Source: Phenylobacterium sp. Root1290
GTDB taxonomy: Bacteria; Pseudomonadota; Alphaproteobacteria; Caulobacterales; Caulobacteraceae
Direction of reading: 5' to 3'
Assembly: GCF_001425305.1 (NCBI RefSeq)
Contig: NZ_LMEE01000004.1
Span: forward strand, 1-64,000
Length of the DNA stretch: 64,000 bases
Under the pieces are notes generated by a model, which made no database searches, had not been told where the DNA came from, and was given only the letters and a program-made list of their open reading frames with translations. Numbering within the stretch: the stretch's first letter is position 1; the number at the start of each line of letters is the position of its first letter. Positions 1 through 8,820 of the stretch are shown piece after piece. Made by a program: the position numbers and the translations under genes.

Positions 1-153
1 GGCCGTCATCCCAATCAGCGCGTTGGCGTCAGGTCCGCATTGGGTGGGTTGCAGGCATTCACGGCACTGACCGCCGGCCGTTTCCTGCCGGCACGAAGCG
101 GCGTTGAAATCGGGCTAACGTTAGGTTCTCAGCGATCGGCACTTGGTGGTATT

Positions 154-179
154 GGAACGGGCAGTCACGCAGTGGCGTT
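154..179 (+). promoter_or_regulatory. EcfG-type stress sigma factor promoter
   Basis: GGAAC (154-158), a 17-nt spacer, and CGTT (176-179) match the alphaproteobacterial general stress sigma factor consensus GGAAC-N16/17-CGTT. The element ends about 35 nt before the start of the hybrid kinase gene, a normal distance. The match is seen directly; use by EcfG is inferred. Confidence 0.6.
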
Positions 180-215
180 GCTGGCAGCTGTCTCACCGAC
201 AAGGATTTGACCCGC

Positions 216-2174
216 GTGCCGACCAAGATCGAACCCGGCGGCGCGCTTGGCGCGGCGGCGTACGAGCATCTCGTTCAATCGATCACCGATTATGCGATCT
301 ACATGCTCGACCTCAGCGGTCGCGTGTCGAGCTGGAATCCTGGCGCGGAGCGCACCAAGGGCTACTCCGCCGCTGAGATCATCGGGGAGCACTTCTCACG
401 CTTCTATACGCAGGAGGACCGCGCCGCGGGAGTGCCGGAGCGCGCGTTGAAAGTCGCCGCCGTCGAGGGCCGCTTCACCGCCGAGGGGTGGCGCCTGCGC
501 AAAGATGGCAGCCGCTTTTGGGCCATGGTGGTCATCGATCCGATACGGGAGGCCGGCGAGCTGATTGGCTTCGCCAAGATCACCCGGGACATGACAGCGG
601 CGCGCGAAGCGGCCCAAGCCCAGCTTGAGGCTGAGCGCCGGTTCCGTCTTATGGTGCAGGGGGTCACGGATTACGCGATCTACATGCTCGACCCTGAAGG
701 CGTCGTATCCAATTGGAACGCCGGGGCCGAGCGAATCAAGGGGTACAAGGCCGAGGAGATCGTCGGACACCACTTTTCCCGCTTCTACACACCTGAGGAC
801 GTGGAGGCGCGGGTACCCTGGAAAGCACTGGAGACGGCCCGGTCGCAAGGACGTTTCATGGCGGAAGGTTGGCGACAGCGGAAGGATGGGAGCCGGTTCT
901 GGGCGAGCGTCGCCATCGAACCGATCGACGACGAGGCCGGCGGATTCCTGGGATTCGCCAAGATTACGCGCGACCTCACTGAACGGCGCGAGGCGCAGCT
1001 CGAGCTGGAACGCTCCCAGGCCGCCTTGTTCCAGGCTCAAAAGATGGAGGCCGTGGGCCAACTCACGGGCGGCTTGGCTCACGACTTCAACAACCTTCTC
1101 ACCGGCATTACCGGCAGCCTCGATCTCATGCGGACACGGCTGGCCCAGGGACGCATCAACGAGCTTGAACGCTATATGACGGCGGCCCATGGCGCCGCGT
1201 CGCGCGCGGCCTCCCTGACCCATCGGCTGCTGGCATTTTCCCGACAGCAGACGCTGGAGCCCAAACCGGTTGACGCCAACGGGCTTATTACCGGAATGGA
1301 TGAGCTTGTACGGCGCACGATCGGACCCGGAATCACTCTCGAGACGGCCCTCGCGGCAGGCTTGTGGGTCTGCCTTTGCGACCCGAACCAGCTTGAGAGC
1401 GCGATCCTCAATCTCTGCATCAACGCGCGTGACGCCATGCCAGAGGGCGGACGCATAACCATCGAAACCGCAAACACCTGGGTCGACGACGCTGCGGCGA
1501 GCGATCGGGATATGCCGGTCGGCCAATATGTCGCTGTGTGTGTGACCGACAACGGCTCGGGAATGCCTCCGGACGTTCTCGCCCGAGTATTCGACCCTTT
1601 CTACACCACCAAACCCATTGGCAAGGGAACGGGCCTCGGCCTGTCGATGATCTACGGCTTCGCAAAGCAGTCGGGTGGTCAGGTCCGCCTCTATTCGGAG
1701 GAGGGCCACGGCACGACTGCAAAGATCTATCTTCCGCGCCACCATGGCAGCGCCGAGTTGGCGGAAAGTTCGGTGCTGCGCGACCCGCCGCCCCGGTCAA
1801 GTAAGGGTGAGACCGTACTAGTGGTCGATGATGAGCCGACGGTGCGCATGCTGATCGCTGACACCTTGAGCGAGCTTGGCTACCAGGCGATCGAGGTTGC
1901 GGACGCCGCCTCGGGCCTGAAGGTCCTAGGCTCCGACGCCGAGATCGACCTGCTGATCACTGACGTCGGTCTTCCCGGCGGCATGAACGGCAAACAAATG
2001 GCCGACATAGCCCGCAACAAGCGACCGACTCTGAAAGTCCTTTTCATCACAGGCTACGCCGAAAATGCGGCGCTTTCCAATGGCCGCCTGGACCCGGGCA
2101 TGCACGTGATGAGTAAGCCGTTCCCCATGGACAAGCTCGCCAGCCGGATACGCACGATCATTGAAGATCGCTGA
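216..2174 (+). CDS. PAS-PAS hybrid sensor histidine kinase with receiver domain
   Basis: Cytoplasmic hybrid histidine kinase of about 652 residues with no membrane segment. Two similar PAS domains (about residues 17-125 and 147-255, each with YAIYMLD and FSRFYT) are followed by a HisKA domain with the phospho-acceptor His near residue 289 (GGLAHDFNN). The HATPase domain shows an N box (CINARDAMPEGG) and G boxes (DNGSGMPPD, GKGTGLGLS). A C-terminal receiver carries the DD pair, the phospho-acceptor Asp near 583 (LITDVGLPGG) and the conserved Lys (SKPFP). The near-identical PAS domains suggest internal duplication. GTG at 216 is preferred because AAGGA sits 10 nt upstream; TTG at 207 is the alternative. 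The EcfG-type promoter upstream suggests stress induction. Signal and output are unknown. Confidence 0.93.
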   Translation: MPTKIEPGGALGAAAYEHLVQSITDYAIYMLDLSGRVSSWNPGAERTKGYSAAEIIGEHFSRFYTQEDRAAGVPERALKVAAVEGRFTAEGWRLRKDGSRFWAMVVIDPIREAGELIGFAKITRDMTAAREAAQAQLEAERRFRLMVQGVTDYAIYMLDPEGVVSNWNAGAERIKGYKAEEIVGHHFSRFYTPEDVEARVPWKALETARSQGRFMAEGWRQRKDGSRFWASVAIEPIDDEAGGFLGFAKITRDLTERREAQLELERSQAALFQAQKMEAVGQLTGGLAHDFNNLLTGITGSLDLMRTRLAQGRINELERYMTAAHGAASRAASLTHRLLAFSRQQTLEPKPVDANGLITGMDELVRRTIGPGITLETALAAGLWVCLCDPNQLESAILNLCINARDAMPEGGRITIETANTWVDDAAASDRDMPVGQYVAVCVTDNGSGMPPDVLARVFDPFYTTKPIGKGTGLGLSMIYGFAKQSGGQVRLYSEEGHGTTAKIYLPRHHGSAELAESSVLRDPPPRSSKGETVLVVDDEPTVRMLIADTLSELGYQAIEVADAASGLKVLGSDAEIDLLITDVGLPGGMNGKQMADIARNKRPTLKVLFITGYAENAALSNGRLDPGMHVMSKPFPMDKLASRIRTIIEDR

Positions 2175-2605
2175 CTTCGCCTCCACAAGACTGCTTCCCA
2201 CTGCCGACGACGAATTGTGAGTTTTCTGGATTGCGGAGACTCTAAGTCATTGGTTTCCGGGGTGCTCTCACAAATTAGAGGATAGTTGCGGCCGCCAATT
2301 TGGTCCCAATCGGGTGCAGATAGCGCCCTGCTTACCCGCATGCGGACTCCAGCAATGTCGGAGTGGGGTCGAATTCGGACTAACGCCGAGTCCGCAAGCG
2401 GGCATCGATCTAGTCCGCCAAGCTGACTCCAATCCTAGGCGGGGGCGACTGCAGCTCACCTGGAGCAGCAAGCCTACAAACCAGACATGCGCAGGCGCCT
2501 CCCCAATAGGGCGTCAGGTTGATCGGTGAGAGCGGGAAGGACGCTTCTATGTCGTGGCTGCGCCGAGGCGGCGCCCGAAATTGGCGCGGCGTCGCTCGCC
2601 CCCTT
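2175..2605. other. Intergenic, no gene seen
   Basis: No convincing reading frame on either strand. The stretch between about 2330 and 2440 contains several scattered GGACT and AGTCCGC words resembling the dispersed GTCCGCT/AGCGGAC repeats elsewhere in the window, but no clean copy. Confidence 0.5.
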
Positions 2606-2983
2606 CTAGGCTGCCTCGACGTCGGTCTGGGAAAAGTCGGCGCCCACGAATAGCAGGGGATGCTCAAGCTCGTGCGCCAAAGCGTAGGCGAAGCAGTCGC
2701 CAAAGTTCAGTGCAGCGGGGTGAACGCCCTTGCCCCAGCGTGCATAGGCCTCAGCGACCTTCGCCGCGCCAGCCCCGGAAACAGAGACGACCTCGAAGCT
2801 AAGACCTTCGACCAGCGCGCTCATCTCGCTGCCGATGTTGCGGCGGCCCGCAACGATCATCGCCTCCGCCAGCGTGCCGGCGGAGATCAGCACATCGGTC
2901 TGCCCCTCCAGGGCGACCATGCAGCGCTCAGCGTCGGGTTCGCCGAGGAGGATCGCCATGAGGGCTGAAGTGTCGACGACCAT
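2606..2983 (-). CDS. vapC: VapC-type PIN-domain ribonuclease toxin
   Basis: PIN-domain toxin of 125 residues, the usual VapC size. The acidic active-site residues are visible: Asp in MVVDTSALMAI at the N-terminus, Glu in GTLAEAMIV, Asp in NFGDCFAYALA, and Asp in FVGADF near the end. VapC toxins are Mg-dependent RNases, commonly cutting tRNA or rRNA. ATG at 2983 is chosen because its A is also the last base of the upstream antitoxin stop (TGATG), the coupling expected of a toxin-antitoxin operon; GTG at 2986 is also in frame. Confidence 0.9.
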   Translation of the reverse strand: MVVDTSALMAILLGEPDAERCMVALEGQTDVLISAGTLAEAMIVAGRRNIGSEMSALVEGLSFEVVSVSGAGAAKVAEAYARWGKGVHPAALNFGDCFAYALAHELEHPLLFVGADFSQTDVEAA

Positions 2984-3246
2984 CACTCCGGTAGGCCATC
3001 GTCATTGTAGAGAAAATCTTGGCTGCTGGCCGCGCTGGCGCCCTGGACTGCTTTGCGAGAGGCGCGGAGGCGGAGCGTCTCCATAACCTGGCGGCGCGCC
3101 GCGCGGTCGCCCACGGCTTTAATCGCCACCAAGCGGGCGGTGGGCCGGCCATGGCGGGTCAATACGACATCATCGCCTGCCTCCGCTCTCCGCACGAGAT
3201 CGGTAAGTTGGGCCTTTGCATCGCTTACGGAAATCTGCACAACCAC
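2983..3246 (-). CDS. vapB: Phd/YefM-type antitoxin of the VapBC pair
   Basis: Antitoxin of about 87 residues. The N-terminal motif VQISVSDAKAQLTDLVRRAEAGDDVVLTRHG is the Phd/YefM fold, which binds DNA as a dimer; the C-terminal tail (ending FLYNDDGLPE) is expected to wrap the toxin. The frame stays open upstream to 3366, but homology begins at VVVQISVSD, so GTG at 3246 (or 3240) is the likely start. Its stop overlaps the toxin start by one base. Autoregulation through its own promoter is known for the family. Confidence 0.82.
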   Translation of the reverse strand: MVVQISVSDAKAQLTDLVRRAEAGDDVVLTRHGRPTARLVAIKAVGDRAARRQVMETLRLRASRKAVQGASAASSQDFLYNDDGLPE

Positions 3247-3512
3247 GCTCCGACTAGATGGCGGATCATTTTTCCAAATATGGACCATCGAATGATCCAA
3301 ATCAACTCTGCGCTTTCGCAGGCGACGGACAAGGCCCCTCGGCGTGCTGCGCGAGCGCGGGTCCATGGTAGGCGCCCATCTGAGACCGTCGCCAGGTCCC
3401 CTAAACGAAACTCTAAGCGCATCATTGGTAGAGGTTCGATATGAGCCCGTTGAACTGGCGCCTGTTGGTTTGGCGGCTATTGGAGCACAGCGGCAGTAGC
3501 CCAGCGCTCGCC

Positions 3513-4181
3513 CTAACTGGCAGTGTTCAATGCGCGGACGAGGAAATCCGCACCCAACCGCAGTCCGGCCTCATCGATACTGTGGCCAAGCCCGCGGGAT
3601 GCGCGAGCGCTGATCTCGAATCCCAGTTGCCTGAACGCCGTCTCCGCCTGACTCATTGCGGCGAACGGCACCATCTGGTCGGCGTCTCCGTGAACAAGCA
3701 GCAGCGGCGGCTTGGTCTTCAATTCCGTCGGCAAGGCTTCGGCATCGGCCAGCATGCCCGAGTATCCGACGATCCCCGCCATGGCTTCGGCTCGCCTCGG
3801 GCCGACATGCAGAGCCATCATGGTTCCCTGGCTAAAGCCGACCAGCGCCACCTTGTTGTTCGGCAGATCGTAGGCGGTCCGGTGCGTGTCGATGAAGGCG
3901 TTCACCAGCGGCGCGGCCTGTCGCACGCCCGCTGCCCGGCTTTCCCGCCCAAGGTCGGCCAGCGACCACCATTGGTAACCGTCAGGCGCGCCAGGACAGG
4001 TCTCCGGGGCGTTGGGCGCCATGAAGACAGTGTTGGGCAGGGCGGCGCGCCAGTAGGACACAAGGCTCATCAGGTCGTCGCCGTTCGAGCCGTAGCCGTG
4101 CAACAGGATCACCATCGATCGGGGATGGCCGCCGCTCGCAGGGGCGGCCGTGGGACCTTTGAGGCGCGTGAGTTCGGTCAT
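3513..4181 (-). CDS. Alpha/beta-hydrolase, phospholipase/carboxylesterase family
   Basis: About 222 residues with the fold of the small esterases related to acyl-protein thioesterase and YpfH. Visible elements are the oxyanion-region HGYGSNGDDL, the nucleophile elbow GFSQG (Ser), Asp in LLVHGDADQMVP, and His in GLGHSID. No signal peptide, so it is cytoplasmic. Start ATG at 4181 (MTELTRLKG) fits family length; an upstream ATG at 4199 is less likely. The natural substrate (ester or lysophospholipid) cannot be deduced. It is isolated between a toxin-antitoxin pair and a divergent transporter gene. Confidence 0.87.
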   Translation of the reverse strand: MTELTRLKGPTAAPASGGHPRSMVILLHGYGSNGDDLMSLVSYWRAALPNTVFMAPNAPETCPGAPDGYQWWSLADLGRESRAAGVRQAAPLVNAFIDTHRTAYDLPNNKVALVGFSQGTMMALHVGPRRAEAMAGIVGYSGMLADAEALPTELKTKPPLLLVHGDADQMVPFAAMSQAETAFRQLGFEISARASRGLGHSIDEAGLRLGADFLVRALNTAS

Positions 4182-4321
4182 CGGCCAGTGGTGCGGCAAA
4201 CCCGTTGGTCGGTCAACGGCAGACCATGTCCGCTAGGGGTGGTCCAACGACAGTCTGCTTGTGGCGCGACCCTGACCAATTGCCGGGTCGCTATGGGCGC
4301 CCTTAGGCGCTAAGGGCTCCC

Positions 4322-5539
4322 ATGGCTCCTCGTCGCGCTCAACGCCCGCCGGACACGCGCCTCGCTGTGCCGGTGTTGCTGCTCATTGTTTTTGTGAGCT
4401 TGATCGGCTTCGGAGTGGTGATCCCGCTTCTGCCCTTCTACGCCAGTGTCTTCGACGCCTCGCCATGGCAGGTGACGCTGATGTTCGCGAGCTTCTCTGC
4501 GGGCCAGTTTCTGGGAGAACTCACCTGGGGACGTCTTTCGGATCGAATTGGGCGGCGGCCCGTGCTCCTGATCACGATCTTGGCGTCTGCGGCAGGCTAT
4601 GTGGCGCTGGCCTACTCACCGACCATCGGCGTCGCAATTCTTGTAAGAGGCTTCGCCGGCTTCTTCAGCGGCAACATTTCGACGATCCAGGGGTACATTG
4701 TCGATGTGACGCCATCGGAGCGGTTGGCGGCCCGGCTGGGGCTGGTGGGCGGCGCGTTCGGCATTGGTTTCGTTGTCGGTCCCTGGCTGGGCGGCGTCCT
4801 AGCGCGGCCTGAGCTTGGCGCTGCGGGTTTTCAGCCGCCGCTGCTGGTGGCCGCAGCATTGTGCGTGGTCGCTACGGCAGGGGTTCTCGCGTTCGTACGC
4901 GAAAGCATTCAAACCGATGTCGCGCACCAGGTCCGCCCAGGGCCGCTGGCGTCCCTCAAAGAGGCGTGGTCTGACGACGTGCTCCGTCGGTTGATTGCGA
5001 TGACCTTTACAGGCTTCGCTTCATTCTCGGCGATGTGGGCGATCTTCGGCCTCTGGGGGGAGGCCCGCTTCGGATGGGGTCCCAAGGAAATCGGATTCGT
5101 CATGGGCGTGACGGGCGTCGCGGCCGCCCTCAGCCAGAGTTTTCTCTCGGGCGCGATTGTTCGACGACTGGGAGCCGTGCCCACCATTGTTGGAGGCCTG
5201 CTCACGACAGGTACGTTCTTGCTCGTGCAGGCGGTGTCCCCCTGGATCTGGCTCTGTGTCGTCGCGATGACGCTCGCCGTCGCGGGCCACACACTGACGC
5301 AGCCAGCCACCAGCGCACTTATCTCGCAGGCTGCGCCACCCGGACGGCAAGGCGCAATCCTCGGCGCTAACAACGCCGCGGGATCGGCCGCCAGGGTCGC
5401 GGGTCCAATGATCGCAGGCCTGCTGTTCTCCGGCGTCACCCCCTGGGCCCCAATCGTATTCTCGGCGATCGGCATGTTGCCGGCAGCTTGGCTGGCATGG
5501 CGTGCAGGTCGGCAGATCCGGCTTCGACACCGGGTCTAG
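4322..5539 (+). CDS. MFS drug/H+ antiporter, TetA-like (DHA1 family)
   Basis: Inner-membrane transporter of 405 residues with 12 predicted helices. The DHA1 signature lies between helices 2 and 3 (GRLSDRIGRRPVLL), and the first helix contains the GFGVVIPLLPFYA pattern of tetracycline-type exporters. Overall similarity suggests proton-coupled efflux of small hydrophobic compounds. There is no TetR repressor beside it, so regulation is not evident. Calling it a tetracycline resistance gene would go beyond the sequence. Confidence 0.88.
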   Translation: MAPRRAQRPPDTRLAVPVLLLIVFVSLIGFGVVIPLLPFYASVFDASPWQVTLMFASFSAGQFLGELTWGRLSDRIGRRPVLLITILASAAGYVALAYSPTIGVAILVRGFAGFFSGNISTIQGYIVDVTPSERLAARLGLVGGAFGIGFVVGPWLGGVLARPELGAAGFQPPLLVAAALCVVATAGVLAFVRESIQTDVAHQVRPGPLASLKEAWSDDVLRRLIAMTFTGFASFSAMWAIFGLWGEARFGWGPKEIGFVMGVTGVAAALSQSFLSGAIVRRLGAVPTIVGGLLTTGTFLLVQAVSPWIWLCVVAMTLAVAGHTLTQPATSALISQAAPPGRQGAILGANNAAGSAARVAGPMIAGLLFSGVTPWAPIVFSAIGMLPAAWLAWRAGRQIRLRHRV

Positions 5540-5757
5540 GGCCGCTCGCTAACTTAGCCGCGAGACCCCCTTCCGGCGATGAAGCTAATGGATGCTCCCG
5601 CCTAGCCGACATCGCGGGCGCTTTGGATATCGTTGCCCGAAAACGCTCGTCGCGCGGCGGCCGGGCAGGGTGGGAAGGGGAGGAAGGATAACGCTACGAT
5701 CAGCCTTCCGCTGCCGCTCTCGTGAGGGTTGCTGCTGCCGGAAGCACGGGGGATGCC

Positions 5758-6177
5758 ATGACGGTTCGAACTGCGAGATGTGCGTGTCAGGCCTGCGAAG
5801 TCGAGGTTGAGGGCGAGCCGGTCAGCAGCGGGCTCTGTAGCTGCGACAATTGCAAACGGCGTACGGGCGCGCCGTTCGGATGGTCGGTCTACTTCCACGA
5901 TGAACAGGTCAGTCGGGTGGAAGGTCCGCTGGCGGTCCTCGACGGCTTCGGCAAACGCTGGTTTTGCTCAAGGTGCGGCTCGACCATCTATTGGCGTTCG
6001 TTTGGGGCGTGGCGGTCCGGCCAGACAGGATTTGCAGGAGGCTGCTTCGCAGATCCGACGCTTCCGGTCCCCACCATTGCAGTGCGCTGCTCGCAAGGCA
6101 TGCCGTGGATTGCGTACCCCGACGGCTGCGCAGAGTTTGCTGATATGCCTCCGGTCCCTCCGTCTTTGGCTTCGTAG
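5758..6177 (+). CDS. GFA-family (CENP-V/GFA) zinc-binding protein
   Basis: About 139 residues with the cysteine pattern of the glutathione-dependent formaldehyde-activating family: CACQAC near the N-terminus, CSCDNCKRRTG about 25 residues later, and FCSRCG in the second half. The family binds zinc; a few members act on S-hydroxymethyl-glutathione, but most, including short ones like this, have no proven reaction. ATG at 5758 is chosen over an in-frame GTG at 5722 because the family domain begins directly after it. A single gene with no partner. Confidence 0.85.
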   Translation: MTVRTARCACQACEVEVEGEPVSSGLCSCDNCKRRTGAPFGWSVYFHDEQVSRVEGPLAVLDGFGKRWFCSRCGSTIYWRSFGAWRSGQTGFAGGCFADPTLPVPTIAVRCSQGMPWIAYPDGCAEFADMPPVPPSLAS

Positions 6178-6432
6178 TGTCCAACGGTCGGAAGCGGCGA
6201 GCCGGAAGCCCGCGGGCCTCATCTAGTCCGCTTCTAAGCTGCAACCCGACTTCCGCTGATGGTGCGATCCCGATGTTTACTTGTGGCGCAGTCCCGACAC
6301 TGAAGCCGCAGGCTACGGTAAACGGTCTCTCGGCCGGCGCGCGTCAGTAATGAGTGCGTCGTTCCAATGCGGGCCACAGGCCGCGTTGCAGAAGAGGGGG
6401 AGCCGTATTCACGGCGGTGAGGTTCGGTCCTG

Positions 6433-6951
6433 ATGGATAGGCGGCTGTTGGTTATGGGGGTGAGCGGGGCGGGCAAGACGACGCTCGCCGAGGCGCTGGC
6501 ACGGCGGCTTGATCACGCTTTCATCGACGCGGACGACCTGCAGCCGCCAGGCAACCGAGCGAAGATGGCCGCCGGCAAGCCCTTGGACGACGCCGACCGT
6601 GCGCCCTGGCTGGACGCCGTGGCGAAGGTGATTGCCGTATGGGTAGCCGGCGGTCAGGGCGGGGTGATCGCCTGTTCGGCGCTCAAGCGGGCCTATCGCG
6701 ACCGGCTACGGGCGGCCGATCCAGGTCTGGTCACGATATATCTGGATGTGGATGAGGCAGAATTACGGAGGCGGCTAGCGCGGCGTCGAGGGCACTTCTT
6801 CCCAGCGGAGCTACTGGTGAGCCAGCTCGCCGTTCTGGAGCCTCCGACGCGCGAGGAGGGTGTGGTGTCCGTGTTGGGGGAACTCACTCTCGTCGACGAG
6901 GCCGTCGAGGAGATCGTGCGACGCCTATCGTCAGGGGAGTTGGATCATTGA
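6433..6951 (+). CDS. gntK: Gluconokinase (thermoresistant type)
   Basis: Phosphorylates D-gluconate to 6-phosphogluconate, feeding the Entner-Doudoroff or pentose phosphate route. It has 172 residues, typical of GntK/IdnK. The P-loop MGVSGAGKTTLAEALA is at residues 8-23, followed by FIDADDLQPPGN and ACSALKRAYRDRLR, both family signatures. No gluconate transporter or edd/eda genes are adjacent, so it is a stand-alone gene. The 255 bp upstream hold decayed GTCCGCT-type repeats and no further gene. Confidence 0.93.
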   Translation: MDRRLLVMGVSGAGKTTLAEALARRLDHAFIDADDLQPPGNRAKMAAGKPLDDADRAPWLDAVAKVIAVWVAGGQGGVIACSALKRAYRDRLRAADPGLVTIYLDVDEAELRRRLARRRGHFFPAELLVSQLAVLEPPTREEGVVSVLGELTLVDEAVEEIVRRLSSGELDH

Positions 6952-7240
6952 GTTAAAGCGCACTCGGCCAGCATTAATGCGAGAATTTCCGATAAGATAC
7001 ATTAGGCGCAGAACGCGAACAGGTCTCTTATGGTCATAAGGCCCAGTCCATAATCGGCGCACTTAGACTGCGCGCGCGACGCAATGCCGTGGGCCCACCC
7101 CTCAATCAAACGAGGGATTCGGTCACAACGCAAAACGGCCTCATCCGTCCTTAGACTGCTGAGGACCATGAGTATCAGTAAGACCGCCTCCCAGGCCCGC
7201 CTCCCTCCGGCCGTCCTGCAAAAACCGCAGGAAGGCGACC

Positions 7241-7417
7241 ATGTCAGGTAAAGAACGCCTTCAGGCCCATGTCCGCCACGACCATACGAAGACCGTTGGC
7301 CGCTGGGTGGTCGCCGCCGTGTTGATCGTCGTTGTGCTCGCGGGCTTCTTCGTCGCCCCTGCGCCCGAAGACAGGGCGGTGCACGAGATGGACAGCGCAA
7401 ACCCAATTGTCGACTAA
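7241..7417 (+). CDS. Small single-span membrane protein (58 aa)
   Basis: ATG at 7241 follows a purine-rich ribosome site (GGAAGG, 5-nt spacing). The 58-residue product has a polar, His-rich N-terminus (MSGKERLQAHVRHDHTKTVG), one hydrophobic helix (about residues 22-39, rich in V, A, L) and a short acidic tail ending NPIVD. Topology is probably N-in. No family is recognised. It sits in a long gap between gntK and the DUF2239 gene; the ribosome site and clean amphipathic layout argue that it is real. Confidence 0.6.
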   Translation: MSGKERLQAHVRHDHTKTVGRWVVAAVLIVVVLAGFFVAPAPEDRAVHEMDSANPIVD

Positions 7418-7623
7418 TTCCGGCCCCTCCCCTTCTGCTCATCATTGGAGAATGACGCATAGGCGCCCGAGCCGGCCTGCGCTCGCGGCGGTCTGCGACC
7501 CGCCACCTGAGCGCTTGGCATAACGCTGCGAGCCTCTTGCTGCTCCTTCCATTTCTACCCGGGCAGATTGACAAGCGGGGCCCGCTGCAAGATTGGCCTG
7601 TAAAATCGGACAGGGAACCAACT

Positions 7624-8193
7624 ATGTCGCAAACCTACACAGCCTTCATCGGCGCCGCCCGCCTCGCAGCCGGCGACCTGGAGACCGTGGCGCTGGCGGC
7701 TCACGCAGCGCAGGACCGCCAGGCCGAGATGCCGATCGTGTTCGAGGACGCGAGCGGAAACGTCGTTGATCTAGACCTGCGCGGTGATGCGGAGGACGTC
7801 GCTCGTAGGCTGCGCCCCACCCTATTTGAAGCAGAACCGCCGCGTGGCCGCGGACGCCCAAAACTCGGCGTCACCGCGCGCGAGATCACCCTACTGCCCA
7901 AACACTGGGCCTGGCTGCAGGAGCAACCCGGAGGCGCCTCCGCCGCGCTTCGCCGCCTCGTGGAGCAGGCCCAGCAGGAAAACGCCGATGCCGATCAACG
8001 TCGTAAAGCGCAGACGGCGGCCTACAGGGTAATGCATGCCCTGGCCGGCCACCTCAGTGGCTACGAAGAGGCTCTTCGCGCTCTCTATACGGGCGAGCCC
8101 AAACGCTTCGAATCCCAAATGGCGGGTTGGCCGGCGGACATCTCCGACTATGTTTCGGGCCTCGCTTCTGGGAGCTTTGTCCAAGATGCGTAA
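7624..8193 (+). CDS. DUF2239 family protein
   Basis: Soluble protein of 189 residues matching DUF2239: an N-terminal part with the acidic segment VFEDASGNVVDLDLRGD, the linker PRGRGRPKLGVTAREITLLPKHW and a helical C-terminal half (ALRRLVEQAQ, AYRVMHALAGHLSGYEEALRALYTG). The GRGRPKLGV stretch resembles an AT-hook-like basic segment, and the family is found in many Proteobacteria without known function. ATG at 7624 is used because the upstream in-frame extension to 7537 has no family content. Confidence 0.82.
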   Translation: MSQTYTAFIGAARLAAGDLETVALAAHAAQDRQAEMPIVFEDASGNVVDLDLRGDAEDVARRLRPTLFEAEPPRGRGRPKLGVTAREITLLPKHWAWLQEQPGGASAALRRLVEQAQQENADADQRRKAQTAAYRVMHALAGHLSGYEEALRALYTGEPKRFESQMAGWPADISDYVSGLASGSFVQDA

Positions 8194-8214
8194 CACACAG
8201 CAAGACGCGCTGCG

Positions 8215-8820
8215 CTAGCCGCCGCCCCGGCGCCAATCCTCTGGCCGAGTGAAGACGCCCTGCCACACGCCCGCCTTATCGCGACGAGCGCGAATCTCCT
8301 CAGAAAGGTGAGCGCCTCGACTATAGCGAGTATAGTCAAGCGCGTGACCGTCTCGCACTAGCCGCCGTCCAAGGTCCTCGCCCCCCGCCGCACATTGAGC
8401 GACGGTCCGGCCGTAGCGGTCGATGTCCCGCTGATCACAGGTCACAGTTCGTCCCGCGACTAGGTCTGACAATGCAACAGCGGCCTGCCGTCCACAGGCG
8501 TAAGGGCGCCCATCCGCATCCTCACAGCTTTGGTCGCGTTCGGGCGCGTCGACGCCCCAGAGCCTGACACGTTCGCCCGCGACATCGAGGGTGTCGCCGT
8601 CGATGATCCGCGCCTGCCCCGCCGGCCCTGCGAGGGCAGCCGACGGCATTCGATCCTCAGTGATAACAAATCCAACCGCTGCACCGACGAACACCGCGAA
8701 AGCCAAAATTCCAAGGGGCGGGCCCGAACGGCGTCGCAATGCCCGCGCGCCAGGGATCGCCGCGAACCGGGCCCGCATTTTCGATGCGCGACGAACGGAA
8801 CTCGAGGTATGGCGTGCCAT
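8215..8820 (-). CDS. Membrane-anchored thermonuclease (SNase-like)
   Basis: About 201 residues. A basic N-terminus and one hydrophobic helix (LGILAFAVFVGAAVGFVI, about residues 36-53) anchor a periplasmic staphylococcal nuclease domain. The domain shows RIIDGDTLDVAGERVRLWG, VDAPERDQSC and DIDRYGRTVAQC, which supply the Arg, Asp and Tyr residues used by this Ca-dependent family to cleave DNA and RNA. Cysteine spacing suggests disulfides in the mature domain. The start is ATG at 8820; ATG at 8778 is also possible. Confidence 0.87.
   Translation of the reverse strand: MARHTSSSVRRASKMRARFAAIPGARALRRRSGPPLGILAFAVFVGAAVGFVITEDRMPSAALAGPAGQARIIDGDTLDVAGERVRLWGVDAPERDQSCEDADGRPYACGRQAAVALSDLVAGRTVTCDQRDIDRYGRTVAQCAAGGEDLGRRLVRDGHALDYTRYSRGAHLSEEIRARRDKAGVWQGVFTRPEDWRRGGG

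Noticed and set aside
396-1745. Long minus-strand frame opposite the first hybrid kinase
   Set aside because: Antisense frame created by GC-rich codon bias; no domain and complete overlap with a clear kinase gene.
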